Positions 1 through 12,862 of a DNA stretch of 64,000 bases are shown here, one piece after another (position 1 is the stretch's first letter; every line of letters starts with the position of its first letter). This DNA is from Punica granatum (lineage: Eukaryota; Streptophyta; Magnoliopsida; Myrtales; Lythraceae). The DNA is taken from the NCBI RefSeq assembly GCF_007655135.1, contig NC_045128.1, positions 35,744,811 to 35,808,810 of the forward strand. Direction: 5' to 3'. Under the pieces are notes generated by a model that was given only the letters and a program-made list of their open reading frames with translations, was not told the DNA's origin and did no database searches. A program made the position numbers and the translations under genes.

Positions 1-3000
1 TGACTTAGTTAACCGAATGATGCGCATCCCGTTTTCCCATTTGTGAAATCCTTCAGTGATTATTGATTCACGTTGCAATTACGGTTCCGACGTGCGACGT
101 CCGGATCTAGCAAGCCTAATAAATAATAATCATGTGGAATATGATTAAAGGGGAATATGATAAAAAGAAACAATTCCAAGGGTCGTCTTCGGAAGGACGG
201 AAAGACCAAACGAGACTCCAAGGAATGGAAGGAGGGCTCGGCCATCCCCAAATGTGATCGGCCGAACACTCCTTGACCCGGTTCGAATCTCGATGGGTCT
301 TTCGTGTCGTTCCTAGCCGATCATTGCATGCATCAAACAATCCGCACATGAGAAAGATGTATATTTCCCTAAATCGGGACTAATACGATCACGGTTTACA
401 TGAATAAACACACGAAGCATACAACGAGTCATATTTATGGAATTAACGAATGAACTTAATTTATTTCATGGCGGTCTTAGTGATATTACATGGGAAATAC
501 ACGGCATCAAGGAGAAAGAAGAGCCCTAGGGGTTCGGTTAGGCCAAGGAGCCTCACGGGTCACCCATCGGAAGGGTATGGCCGTGAGCCCCTTAGACATA
601 ACCGAACCATCTAAGGGCTCTCCCTCCTAGATTCCGAGTCATTCCCTTCGATAGACACCTCTTAGCCACGGTTAGGACCTTCCCGAACGTGGAGATGGTC
701 TAATCCGAGAGAATGAAGCGGTTATGGACTCGAAGGAGCCAAGGAGGCTCACGGCCCATCACCTATGAGGCTCGGCCGGGAGGTTCCGTGGCTCCATCGA
801 GTCTATATCCGTTTCATTCCCCTAGATTCGGACCACATCACGTATACATGCACGTTTACACGATCATATAGACGTAGAATAACAAGATGGAATACGTACG
901 TTGCATGAGGATGCATGGCAAGTTCGGATCTAAAAGAAAAATGAAATCTTGCATGCACACCGACTTTTAAAACGTATAAACACTTCATACAAGTAAAGAT
1001 AGAAAGTCCTAACTCTTCTAAGTTGTAAAAGGGATGTTACCTAGCCTCGTGCACGAGGAAAAGAGTCGGGGAAGTGGTCTTTGAGAGTCGGAAGACTCGG
1101 TTAGGGCGAAGGGCAGTAGGCGACCCGGGTAGGCGCGGCTGCGGCAACCGCGGGAAAACGGCTTGGCACGCTCGCTCCGACCATGGAATGGTGCGAGGTC
1201 GGGCTCGTTGGACTCCTAAGAGGCAGATCTAGGTGGGAACGGAAAGCTCCGAGCGTGCCGAACCCTGAATAAGTCGGAAATGATGAGAGAAGTTCCAGTG
1301 AAAACACAGAAAACTGGTTAGCGAAAATGGGCAAAACGGAGGTCGTGCACGGTTGGTCGGCCCTCGGATCGTGACCACCTCTTCACGGGGGAGGGTGAGG
1401 GTTGTGAGGAACCCTTTAAATGTGATGGCACGACTCTCCGAGGTCGTGGGATGAAATGGCACGCCGTTAGTGTTCGGTGCGCGCGGTGAGGGTCTCGGGA
1501 CCCGATTGCAACTTCGGCTGGAACGGGATCTTGGGGACCTCAAATCGAAAATCCAAGTCCGGAAATGGACTTAGGGGGTAGGAAATATGTAGGCTATGAA
1601 GTTTGAGAATTTTTGGGTTAAGTCGGGTCGGGGTGGTTACCGGAATACCGGGTGGTTTTCCGACGGTTTTGGCCGGTTTCGGCCTTGGCAAAGGGTGGAC
1701 GGAAGTGAGGGGATGGGCTGAGGTTTGAGAGAGTTCTTGAGAGAGATTGGCTTGAGAGAGAGTGAAATTCAAGAAGTGATTAAGTCTAATGATCAATGGG
1801 AACTTATAAGGAGGCTTAACGGTGTGATTAAATGATGTTAAGTGCGGTTTTTGTATGCTAAACTAGGGCTGCCGAATTTCAAAGGGATTAAGGGGGAAAG
1901 TGTCACATTGAGTGTGGGGAAAGGAAGAGGAGTTGATGGGAAGTGATGGAGTGATGGATGGGTGTAAGTGTGTAAGAAGAAGTGATGGGTGTAAGAGCCA
2001 AAATTCAAATTGTGTGGAGGGGGAGCTTTGGAGCCGACGGTGGGAGAGGCTTGAGCCGCGGCTTGGGCTGTCCAATCCGAGCCGAGGGTTGAGCCGTGGC
2101 TTGGGTTGAGCCGCGGCTTGATGGCTTGGCTTGGCTAGGCTGTGGGTCCCATCCGATTAGGAGAAAAGCCGGCAAACGCTTGAGACTTGATTGAGCTCGC
2201 GTCCGACCTCCGATGTCCAATTAATTTGAAGATTTGGAATGCTTGAACTACGAGGATTTGAACGAGCCCGATATCGCCATACGTCGCGTGGACGAACGTC
2301 CGGGCGACTCGACGCCTCGAGAATCGATTTTGCCTCGTTCGGACGTTCGGAGTGGAATTTAATGCCCTTCGACCTCCGATTGATCTCTGTGCATTCTTGT
2401 ATTTGTTTTGACGATCCTTTTGCCCCGTGAGGGATTGTTGGCTCGTCATCCTCGATCGGGGACCATTGGCTCGGGAAGACCTAGGGACTTCGACCGGGGT
2501 TTTCTCAGTGTGCTCTGAATGTCTTGAGGTGCTCGGGGCTCGTTGTGATCTGTGCTCTACGTGGACGTGCCCCGAAGGCTCGCCGGGAGACGTTCATGAC
2601 CACTGAAACGTCCATCGGGAAACCGAGTCGAGTTCCGGAAGGTCATCTGAAGCTTGTTCCCCGGCCCTGATGGTCCCTGGGTGCCTGTAGGCCCGTTTTG
2701 AAGGGCCGTTTACTTGTCGGTGGAGTGAACCCCGGGAGCTATGTCAGAAAAGGCGTCCGTGGGGGATCGGGGTGTCCCGGCTTAAGCAGGATGTCCCGAA
2801 AATGCGCCCGGACGCGTCATTGGTCACTTTGGCACTGAGGGGGATTTTTGAAGCCCCATATTGGGCACCTTTCGGTGCTTCGGTGACTCGATGATGAATA
2901 GCGCCACAGTGTCAGCTCCGTTGTTTTCGGGGTTCTTTGCCTGTAAATTCTTCCGACTGCTCTCTTCAGCTTTTCTAATGGGCCCAGCTCTTCTTCTGTG

Positions 3001-3116
3001 GTTTATGACTCCGTGCTCGCCTATTTGCCTCCGATTGCCGGGTGATGAATAGTAACCCGGGCCTTGGTCGGAAGTCCTCCCGTGGGAGGCCGGTGGGCCA
3101 AAATGGGGTGCTGACA
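1..3116 (-). mobile_element. Ty3-type LTR retrotransposon, long LTR, cut by the window edge
   Basis: Read on the minus strand, the element begins at 3116 with TGTCAGCACCCCATTTTGG, the usual start of long LTRs of plant Ty3 (Tat/Ogre-like) retrotransposons. Base composition changes sharply at 3116, from GC-rich inside to AT-rich outside. A TATA-like CTTATAAG at 1803-1810 (minus) is followed by a CT-rich, leader-like stretch, as expected for U3 then R/U5. No gag or pol reading frame is visible; the short ORFs here have no recognisable domain. Because unrelated sequence lies beyond 3116, this should be the 5' LTR of a minus-strand element, or a solo LTR. Where the LTR stops to the left is not visible, and I found no primer-binding site. 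The superfamily is inferred from the terminus alone. Confidence 0.6.
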
Positions 3117-3469
3117 GCTACGTGATGATGAATGGTGAAAGATGGAGATTGCGAATCTCATGCACATCGGAGAATTAATTCAGCAGGACTTGCTATCTGA
3201 AGATGGATAATGGAGTGTTGAATTCGTATATATGCCCTTACATTTTTTGGTCGAATATTAGTAATGTCATAGACACTATAGACATTATACTGAAATTGAA
3301 AAATCAATGTTCGTAGTTCTATTGCCAAAATATATTCTCACACACAATATGGCCGAATATATATCGGAAACTATTCTCACTACTCATAGTTAATTTATGT
3401 ATTATATAATTTTTTATAACACGTTAATATTCGGATGATGCTAACGATGTGCTTACGCTCTAAGAGAGA
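3117..3469. other. AT-rich spacer, nothing recognised
   Basis: This lies between the Ty3 LTR end and the first segmental-duplication block. No ORF, RNA gene or repeat family was recognised in it. Confidence 0.4.
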
Positions 3470-3554
3470 TGGAAAAGAGAAATACCCATGGCCCATGCAA
3501 CTAGCCAGGGCTCATGATGTATGGCTGCCTTTTCTAGCCAGTGTAACAAGTAAT

Positions 3555-4320
3555 TGTAAATTAAAAAGCTTGGAATGAGAAATTACTCACTTTTCCTTTC
3601 CCTGAATAATATGTTCAAGGCTGCAATTTATACATGTGTGCCTAGAGTGGTTAGCCTAAGAATTAACAATTACAGAGGAATTAAATTGGGAAGTACAGTA
3701 AATAAGATACAATAGAATATCGAAGGAGATCAAATCATATCATTCTAGAATCTTCACTCTCAATACTCCGCCTCAAGTTGGAGCGTGAATGTCGTGAACA
3801 CCCAACTTGCCAAGTAGAAATTGAAACCGATCCTCGCCAAGAGCTTTAGTGAATATATCCACTGGTTGTTGTCATGTAGGCACATGCTCCGTGACTATAT
3901 GCTGCTAACAAATGCTCCTAAATGAAGTTACAATCTATTTCTATGTATTTTGTCCTTTTGTGAAAAACTGGATTCGTTACTATATATAACGCAGCTTGAT
4001 TGTCACAATAGATTCTCATTGGCTGTTCATGATCAACTCCGAGTGTCTTGAGGAGACTCTTTAACCATATGAGTTCGCTCATAGTCAAAGCCATTGACCT
4101 ATACTTCGTTTCAGCCAAGGATAGCGAAACCACCGTCTGTTTCTTTGTTTTCTAAGATATTTGACTGCTTCCTAACGTGATAAAATAACCTGTTATAGAG
4201 CATCGCGTCATGGGACATCCCGCCCAATCGGAGTCACAATATGCCACCAATTGTAGCGAGCTGGCCTCAATAATATTCACGTCTAACTGATGCGAGGGGC
4301 AAGTGTAAAAATTCTCAGTT
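3555..4320 (-). mobile_element. Ty1/copia retrotransposon 3' end (RNase H plus LTR), broken
   Basis: On the minus strand from about 4310 to 3776 the translation gives the C-terminal RNase H region of copia polyproteins: '[16 protein letters not shown]', then 'SLAETKYRSMA', 'CDNQAALYI', 'RTKYIEIDC' and the terminal 'LGKLGVHDIHAPT'. A TAG stop near 4155 replaces the conserved Trp after 'GSSQIS', and further stops follow 'DCNFI', so it is dead. A polypurine tract (3763-3772) precedes a probable short 3' LTR at 3555-3762 that starts TG and ends CA. The 5' part is gone; the fragment abuts a TA microsatellite. The insertion is absent from duplication copies B and C. Confidence 0.85.
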
Positions 4321-4323
4321 AAC

Positions 4324-4326
<3 letters not shown>

Positions 4327-4369
<43 letters not shown>
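4327..4369. repeat. (TA)n microsatellite
   Basis: About 20 TA units, located at the broken 5' end of the copia fragment. Similar (TA)n tracts occur at 29132-29157, 33556-33582 and 43795-43823. Confidence 0.95.
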
Positions 4370-4371
<2 letters not shown>

Positions 4372-7300
4372 AATATATAGATATATGCGTAAAATATAAA
4401 ATTCACCCGTTCATCAATTCTTCCATATCCTTCAAGATAATGTCCGACATTGGTCCAACTTCATTTTTCGCCAATCCTTAACGCCGATAATGCCGAGTTA
4501 GTGATTCTCATATATGACTCATTAGTACGCATGGTAGGACGATGATGCTGGAGTACAGCCAGAAAAGAACTCAAATGTTTTAATTTCATAATATTCAAAG
4601 TTCAGTGATGTCAGAGCAAAATCATATATACATGTATATATATGATATATTTAAAATATTGGTCTAAGGTTCAAGTCTCAAACAATGCGCCAACCTCAAA
4701 TGATATATACGCAACTATGCATATGTTTGAATTTTTATATATACTTGAGAGATCAACCAGAAAATGGATACTAAATTAACGTAAAATGCTCTGTTTATTT
4801 TCTCGAAGAAAACAAACATAGGCGACACGGAGTGCGGGGCTCATATACTTTTGTATGATTTGCTGCCAGTTTTTGAAGACGGTTGAGAAATTGCAATCAC
4901 ATACGTCGACGACGAACAATGACACTAGCATTTTATCATAGTACGATAGAGATTGAAATACCTATCGATATAAGATATATCATTTAATGATTATGTTAAA
5001 ACATCAACCAATGTTGCGCAATTTCAATACGCAGTAAAAATCATGCGCATCGCACAACAATTGCACAGTAAATTTTTTTTCGGTAGAATCAGTGGACCTA
5101 AGATGCGTTCTCCAATTTTTTCAAAAACCAAATTCCAAATTCTCAAAGCTACTCTCATTATCTAGACGAGTACGGGTTAAAAATATAATTCTCTTTTAGA
5201 AAGCAATAGTTTTGTCCTCGTCTATAGACTGTAATTTAGAAGTTTTCTGATTAATTTTCGTTATGAAAATATTATATTTTTAATTAAATTTTTTATTGTT
5301 TGTACTAAACATACGAACTTCCCTTAAATTTAGTACTTATTACATATTACCTTCTCGTGCATTTTGTTTATTTATTTAACATTACCAGTCTTTACCTAGG
5401 ACCAACTCATCTGACGAGAGGGTAAAAATCCTGTCTTCGAGATCTAATTCCATGCTCCAAATGGTAAAATCCATTATGTCTTTGTGATCCAGTCTCCACG
5501 AGACAAATATAAATATATATATATATATAAATAAACATCTAACTTGACTATTGGAAAGGAAAATCGGGAACTCATAGCATGGATTAGGTCACGAAGACAA
5601 TAGATCTTCCTATCCGTATAATAGAGGAGGCCGTATCAGGTGCTACAAGTGGCAAAAGAAAAACTAAAAACAAAAAAATAAAAATAATAGTAATAGTAAT
5701 TTAGAAAACTTAAATGGTCAATTTTGGTTTTTTTTTCCCTATTGGTTTATATAGATTTTAAATGGATAATCGGGATAAAGATGGTATCAAATAACTTCAG
5801 TCTTTCACCCTGGATATAAAAAAAAAATCACTCTATATATAAATTAAATAGTAAAATAAGATAAGATATAGCAATACAATATCATCTCAAATTCTAAAAA
5901 TATTACCTCTTTTTTGGATAAGTACATACGCTAAAATTAATTACGTAGAACTGATTAGTTGGCTTTTAGACCAACTAAGTACCAATATATGTTATCCATT
6001 TTATATTGTTGATTTATAATAAGTTGTCCCTTATCTAAATCTCATGGACAAACCATATCATTGTATCAGCTATTGAATACTATTTGATATTGGTGATTGC
6101 TTAAAATATCAATTGGCGCATTATAAGCCTTTGGGTGCTAAATGATGTCAGTGTCTGTATAATTAACAATTGATAGATCTGTCAGATCCACTAAATCAAT
6201 AAAAAGATGTGGTTAGCCCATCAATTTAGTTACATTTTAGAATAAATATTAAAATACTTCAGGAGAAAATGAAGGTATTTATGACTGATACCTAATGGGA
6301 TCGGCCATTAGAAATGAAAATATATGAAGAAGTATTGAAAATTCTTATTTGACTTATTTAACCGTTTCCGTCAGAGATCATCACTTGCTCTAATCACAAA
6401 GTGTTTTATCTGTTTTGAAGTTCCATCCACCACTTTGGGGTTAAATTAGGGCCCTCTATTAATGCACTTTGCGCTATATGTCAGAGTTAGCCATTGCACT
6501 GTTTAACCATTAAGCTGTTACAATTTCAGGGGCTCTCTCGAGGGAAGTTAATTGAAAATTAGAGTGGGGTCCTGTTTCGTAGGAAGGATGTCACTGCAAA
6601 AAACGCTGAGCTAACAGTAAATGGGACTTTAAGCTGCATGTGAGAGTGTGAAAATATAACTGGAAAGCAACTCGTAGACACGATTAAGTTGATGTCCGAC
6701 TGAGATTGCTCTCGACCAACAAGCATAACTCTCGATACCAATTATCTTAATATATATGTATAGATTGCATGAGGGGCATGACTGAAACCCCTGAGTGTTG
6801 TCAATCCCCTAGCACGTGCTCGCATCAAGGCAAAAACCCATGGTCAATTTGTCATGACACGAGCAGCATTTACATCTTTCTAGAAACAAATTTCTTTATA
6901 TATATATATATATATTCAAATTAAATTAATTCGATTCGAGCGCACATGGGTGGGATTTAAAAATTTTAGGATGATCTGAGGAAGGGGTTTTAGTATGGCG
7001 ACATGAAGTGTCAATTCAGAATTAAGAGGTCATGAATTCGATTTTTATTGATGGAATTTATCTGTTACTTTATTTTACTTTATTTTCTATCATTGTATTA
7101 AGTTTATGAGCCTCTCTTATAATAAAAAAATAAAAAAATAGAAGGACTTCGACCTTAATTGTTGTAAATTATAGGGTTATGCTGTATGGACTTTGGCACT
7201 ATTGGTCGCATACTTTTCTTTATAATCGTTTTAGACGCAGCTTTTGTTATTTAATTATATAAACTCATATCTCTCCTTGCATTGTTTGGTTTTATAAACT

Positions 7301-7974
7301 TAAATCTTTTATAATCTATAAAGTTGCGGTCACACTCTCTTCTGAATTAAATTAAACGGATTGGCCCACAATAGATTATAACTGTCATTAATAAAAATGT
7401 TAAAAAGATCAATTACCTAGTTGGGTTATTGTCAGTAGATTAATATCTTAATGTTAGAGAGATAATTCAGATATTCTAATTAATTATTCGTTGTGCTTCT
7501 GTAAGTCATTTCTCGATAAGTATCAAGGCATACGTCTGGCCAAGATGACATCCTCGTGAATCAATTCTCAGAAAGGTTTTGAAATGTCCGGAAGATGCGA
7601 CCGAAACAGTATTGCATGCATACAGCATGAGCACTCCCGCAATATAACTTGTGCTACGACTTTAGAATAGGGCGAGGACACACCACATATATATATATAT
7701 ATAGATATATATATCATTTTATCATAATTTCTTTAGCTGACATATACTCGATGCCTGTCGTTTTGTGGATTCTAGACCGATCTTGTTGATGTAGCTCGAG
7801 GATTTCGAGTGAAAATGGTGTTCGGTGACGGGATAAATAATGAAAAACAAGAAAAAAAAGTTTACCCTGATTTTGGTTGCTTTTTGCTGGTGTCTCGCTA
7901 GCTAGAAACTCCGGCTCGCAAGCTCGATCGGTATATAGCGGTCCATGTACGTTAAGCCTGCAGTTACCAAATAC

Positions 7975-10036
7975 CTTCTGCAGTTTGATATCCTGTTGAA
8001 TGAGATTCCCCTGAAATTAATAGAAAGAAATGGAAGATTGAAACCATAAGCAATGTCACACTCTTGATACATCTCATACCTTTCCTAAATCGTCACTTCC
8101 ATATTTTTATATATATCCTGTCTTTCAAAACACGGAACCGGAACAATGATGAGTCTGATGTCAACTTGTCAAGTATCAGTTAATACACCCTACGGTCACT
8201 ACTGCTGTTTATATATCCTCTCCTGCATACTGAAATATTCCAATAATATGTCTGTTCCAGTAGAAATGTTAAACCCCTGTTTCATATTTGAATAATTATG
8301 TGCACGTTCTAATTAGTCCTGGAACTAGCTAGTAATGTTTCAAAGACCCATTGCTCATCATACGACCACTTGTTTTTGTATGAAACATGAGTACTTCATT
8401 ACTTCTGCACCTTCTATGCGATCCCGGCATATAGCTTAAATCCTGTAAAGAAAGCTGATGGATCTTTTATGGTTCATCAGCAATTAATTAGTAGATGTGT
8501 GATCCTGCAAAAATTTTCACACAGTGGCAGCTCTCTAGCAAAGAATGTATCGTGCAATACCTTTCTGTGCAGCTTTTTACTTGATTTCATCATCCTGAAT
8601 TTGATCCTGCAAAAAAGATTCCACAGTCGAAGTTAGTACCATTTTTCTTTTTGATAATTCAATGAGATTTCATTAGAAGTTAAAAACTCAGTACATCTAT
8701 GGTATACGAGAGAACGGGAGCAATACATACCGAGAAAGCTGGAAAAGGGAAGGGAAAAACACAAAAGCAAAAATGGACAGATTGAGGGCAACTAGAAACT
8801 GCAGCCAAGCAATGAAGTCTTGGTTCCTATTATTGACTCCCGACTTAGCAAGCGAGTCGACAAGTGAATTTACTTCTCTATAGCGCCTTATTAGAGTGAC
8901 GAGATGTAGTAAAGGATCATATTCAAATGCATCGTCTTGATCAGTCAGTACCTTTCTCACGTGGATACTCTCCATACCCATCTTCAATTGATTTTCCAGA
9001 TTCTGTAGTTCCTTGACAGTGAGGTCGGACAGCTCATGCCCCATATAGAGCCTGCATCCATAGCACGGTTTAGATGAACGAGATCAGTAATAACTTCCCT
9101 TCACCACAAATATATTTTCCATAATTAATTCTTTCCATTAGTTTTCGTCAAATCCAAGTGCCTGCATCAATCGGTCATGGTGCTCAAAGGGCCAGTTGAG
9201 ATGCGAAACTATATATTGTGAGCCTACTATTATGCTGATTACATATATAATATTGTTGATCGGGATGAAGACATGGCAACATGTTTTGGTCTCTGAGTCC
9301 AAGGTCCCTTGCTCCATCATTGAGATAGTATAAATACATTAAAATTGTTATAACGGATGTGCATTTTAGTTACCTGTATGACTCGTGAAGGTAGTGCAGG
9401 TAGTCCCGACACGAAAAAAAGAAAAAAGGAAAGAAAACGTCAGAAGCTAGTGAGTTTGTTTGTGAATAATAATATAATAAAGCAGTAACTAAGAACAAGA
9501 TTATAAATTTGAAGCCTTTATTTGTGTTTCAATTGTTCTTAATTTCTGGTTCAATAATAACCCTTGTGTAGTCCCTTTTAAATTCAATATTAATTAGGAG
9601 AGAGCAGATGAGAAGTTAATTAATCATCCGGTTAGATTTTCTTTTCTGCTATCGTAAAATGAAATCACACCTCGATGAGACTCACCCTTTTGAATTGTGC
9701 TGATAAAGTTTGTGCTAGTTTTCAGAGATACTATATGGATACATCTGAATAGGATATATGGGAACAGAGTATATTGCAGTGGATCAAGAGGGTCAGCATT
9801 CAGTTTTAGTGAATGCGATTTTCCGTGCCTCCTTATCTTCTCTTTCCTATCCCATTTAATTGCCCATCCGAGCTAGCTTGTTCGTCAACCAAAACAGAAA
9901 ATTAAGCTTGTTTGCATCAATTCACTGCAGTAATCAAATATAATGTAGGCAAATAACAATATCATTACCTTGACTTCTGCCTCTGGATTCAGTAGCTGAC
10001 GATTATGTTCCTCCCTAACGGTTTTGTAACGTTGGA
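7975..10036 (-). pseudogene. Broken MIKC MADS-box gene, AGL17/ANR1 type (copy A)
   Basis: Recognisable exons on the minus strand are as follows. Exon 2, about 10036-9969, encodes IQRYKTVREEHNRQLLNPEA and ends at a GT donor, but its acceptor AG and the start of 'SMKS' are mutated. Exon 4, 9044-8945, is an intact 100-bp K-box exon (GHELSDLTVKELQNLENQ). Exon 5, 8606-8561, is 46 bp instead of the usual 42; the extra bases create an in-frame TAA after DQIQDDEIK. Exon 6, 8010-7975, is 36 bp instead of 42 (GNLIQQDIKLQK). I could not find the MADS-box exon 1, exon 3 or the C-terminal exon. A LINE tail sits just inside the exon 4 donor. The K-box is closer to the AGL17 consensus than that of the intact gene at 23979-27215. 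Family assignment is firm, loss of function very likely. Confidence 0.85.
8650..8940 (-). mobile_element. 5'-truncated LINE tail inserted at a MADS splice donor
   Basis: The minus-strand translation contains an RNase H C-terminus of plant LINEs ('RYREVNSLVDSLAKSGV') followed by a 3' UTR and an A-rich tail (AAAAAGAAAAA). The flanks look like a target-site duplication: GGTACTGACT next to exon 4 (about 8935-8945) and GGTACTAACT beyond the tail (about 8632-8641), with one mismatch. Insertion therefore occurred within about 10 nt of the exon 4 donor of the MADS pseudogene. Confidence 0.7.
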
Positions 10037-10229
10037 TGACTTATGCCAGTCGGCATGTAAAACGAACAAGAAAACAAAAAGCTGTTTAGTTCAGGAGATC
10101 AGAAATATAGAGATCTATCATTAATCAAAACCGAATGTACAAATAAACTTATCCAAATAACCTTCGAGAACTATTTACATCGGAACTTAAAAAAAAAATA
10201 TCTAGCAATAAATGAAAGTCTCTCGCATA

Positions 10230-10690
10230 ATCTCAAGATTACCAATGAAGGACACTTTCAGCTTTACAAGACCTATTATCTGTTGTATAAAAGAGGACAT
10301 TGAGCAAAGTCTTCTTCTAAAACATTCGAAGTTTGCGCTCGCACCACACCAGGTATATGTAATGCCTCCAGGCCAAGCGAAGAATAACAGAGTTTAATCT
10401 TCTACCATTTAGCGGACAAAACCAAGCTATCTCGGAGTTCCAATCCTTAGTTCTCAAACCTTCCTAGCAAATTCTTCTATAAAGCCCAAGTTACTTGGCA
10501 AGTAAAGAACAAATGATCTCTCGATTCAACTTCTTATCCACAATATTCACATTCAGGAGAAGGAACAGAAACGCCCAATTGCAGCAACCTGACTTTCGTC
10601 AGTAACTTGTCCTTGAGTGCCACCCAACAAATGAATAAGCTCGAGGAATGTTCCATGGACACCATATTGCCCTACCCCATGGGACATATC
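10230..10690 (-). mobile_element. LINE fragment, zf-RVT region
   Basis: The minus-strand translation, with stops and shifts, gives the zinc-binding region after the reverse transcriptase of plant LINEs: 'DKLLTKVRLLQLGVSVPSPE', then 'CEYCG', then 'SRDHLFF' and a trailing W-containing stretch. It lies where intron 1 of the MADS pseudogene would be. No catalytic RT motif is present; this is a dead fragment. Confidence 0.65.
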
Positions 10691-12862
10691 ATAATTTGTA
10701 TACCCAATAACAGCTATTTTCCTGCAGCTACTAACTTATGGTTATAAATATATGAACCGCATATATATTGCGTATATAAATGCGGTGGGCATATACTAAT
10801 CAGTGTGTCAAAGGCTGAAATTCTTTTAAATGGAAATCTCTTTTGCAAAATGTTTTCGCACAATAGACCTTTTTTACAAACTAATTCCTATAATAAACTT
10901 CCAATATTCTGCTATTTTTTTGTAATCCATAGAATGTTTTGATTTGTTTGATTTAAATACTTGGCACAATAAAATGCGATCCTCATTTCTACTCATATTC
11001 CAAAAAATATTTTTATTTTGTTTGATTAAGTCCTTGAAAAGAAAGCATACTTGAAAAAAAACAAAACGACGACATTGTTCATCCTTAATTAAAACCTTAA
11101 AACTTTTACCCCGACATAAATCCTCAACTTGGAGTTGGCATTGTTCGATTCTGTTCAAAGATTGCTATTCGCTTCAAGAGATGACAAGATTTGGTCATCT
11201 AACTAAGGCGGCGTCACTTTTATTACGCCTAAGGCGACCTCCTTATGCATCTGTCACCACAAGCCATAACCGATATCTATGGTGACAATATATTATCGCA
11301 TCTCCAAAGATAAGATCCATGAAGACGTCATTAAATAGGTGTTTCCATAACCTCCTGTGCTGGAACTATCGTGACACATGATTGTCGTGCCTCCAGGAGT
11401 CCACAGCCATAACTCTTTTTTCATAGAAGAAAAAGTATAGCAGATCTATTTCAAAATAGTCAAATCAAGTTATAGAAGAAAAAGTATAGCAGATCTATTT
11501 GAAAGACATAGTTTTGTTCACTCTGTAATTGGTGGATGTATCCCTAGACGAGATGTTTTCTATCCGTATGTGCAGGTAAGAGTTATTTGGGTAAGAGTTA
11601 TTGGGATATCAAAATAGCCGAAGATCATTATAGGAAACTTCAGAGGGACAACATACTATGTAGCTCACGAGAGAATTGAAGTCGTACCCAACCAATAGCT
11701 ATGCCTGTTATGCAGTTTAACTTATAAAATTTGCTGGTCTATTTAGTATATGTAACTTAAATTAAAGAAAAAAAAGAACATTATATATGAATTTTAAATT
11801 ATATCATCAATATTGTACATAATAGTGCAATAGTGCATTAATAGTGTCAACAAATGACTCGAACATATTCCTCAATGTTTTCTACTCTCGATCACACAAC
11901 CTACTGTATATGCACATCAGAAATCACTTGAATTTAATAAGAATATCAATAACTATCTCACGTTAGTCAACATAATACAAATTTAAAAACAAACATAAAA
12001 ATTAACGATGCAAATCTCGTTTTTCCCTCCAAATGCATTTTAGTGGAATAATTGAAAAGTTCCCAACTAACAAAATTATGAGAGTAAATCCTAATCTCGA
12101 TCATCATCTTAAAATTGTCTAGAATTAGCACCGCATTCTCTGCTTTATTCTTTTTGGGGTGAATGGCACCGCATTCTCTTTGGTATGAAAGTCTTACGCG
12201 ATCCAATAGCAATAGGCTCACAATTGTGGAAATTCATAGAGAATATCTATGGTCATTTTATAGTAATACAGAGATTACACGCTCACTGTTTACAGTATTT
12301 TCGATTTTTCCTAAAGTCAGCTTCTGGACTTACATGAGTTATGAACTTTTAAACTGCCGTATGGGTTAGAGATTCTGAATTCCGTTCTTTTGTGACTATT
12401 TGACTTTCGTAAGTAATTTGGACTTTTGGGATCTCATGAACAATGTGCATTTGTTGAGTTTTCGTAGATTATGTGACTTGAAAAGTCACCTAGAGTTTAG
12501 ACTTGCTCTACATTACATCTTCGTCTATCTTGCTTAGACTTTTATATTGGCTCTAATAGGTTACTGAATTATTCTTAAACTATCGCAGAGTTCCTTATTT
12601 TATTTAATTTCCTCTCTCTAGCAAACAAATTGTTAATTGAGTGATGAATATTATCAATCTCCTAAATCGGAGGATACGAATTCCTGCATAAAGATAAGCT
12701 TGAGATGTAGTTTATAAAAATCGCCGGTCCAAGTTCTTTGTAAAGGTGTTTTTTTTAAAAAAAAACTACAGCCCAACGAAGCTTTTCCTTGTAGCTTCTA
12801 AATCTAAAAACTGTCGTTGTTCTTCTGTCTCCCAAATCTCATTCTTTTGTAGTGAACCTTAA
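10691..12862. other. AT-rich intergenic DNA with one short direct duplication
   Basis: No gene was recognised. A unit of about 33 bp with core 'gaagaaaaagtatagcagat' occurs at about 11427-11459 and again at about 11475-11507 (period 48). A minus-strand frame at 10874-11158 is open for 94 codons but matches no family I know. Confidence 0.5.

Larger units (their letters stand above)
3470..7870. repeat. Segmental-duplication block, copy A
   Basis: This is the first of three related non-coding blocks (copy B about 15117-20760, copy C about 28037-32680). Colinear anchors are a shared 'catgatgt.tggctg' stretch (3513, 15160, 28074), 'caatgcgcca' or 'caatacgcca' (4684, 15606, 28603), a segment around 'gtcagatcca' (6181, 18691, 31207), and one around 'cttttgtt' plus 'cacactc' (7230-7345, 19372-19437, 32508-32575). 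Its right end meets the 3' end of the broken MADS gene. It is interrupted by a copia fragment and a TA microsatellite. No protein-coding gene is visible inside. The copies differ by many substitutions and indels, so the duplication is old. Confidence 0.8.

Noticed and set aside
1101..2449. Several frames of 60-109 codons in the GC-rich left end
   Set aside because: They lie within the Ty3 LTR; GC-rich DNA gives long chance frames and none matches gag or pol.
8697..9044. One 115-residue protein joining a K-box to an RNase H-like tail
   Set aside because: The frame runs from MADS exon 4 through its splice donor into an inserted LINE tail; the apparent fusion is read-through of an insertion, not a gene.
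10874..11158. 94-codon minus-strand frame near the LINE fragment
   Set aside because: It could be LINE-derived but shows no LINE motif; left as unrecognised spacer.
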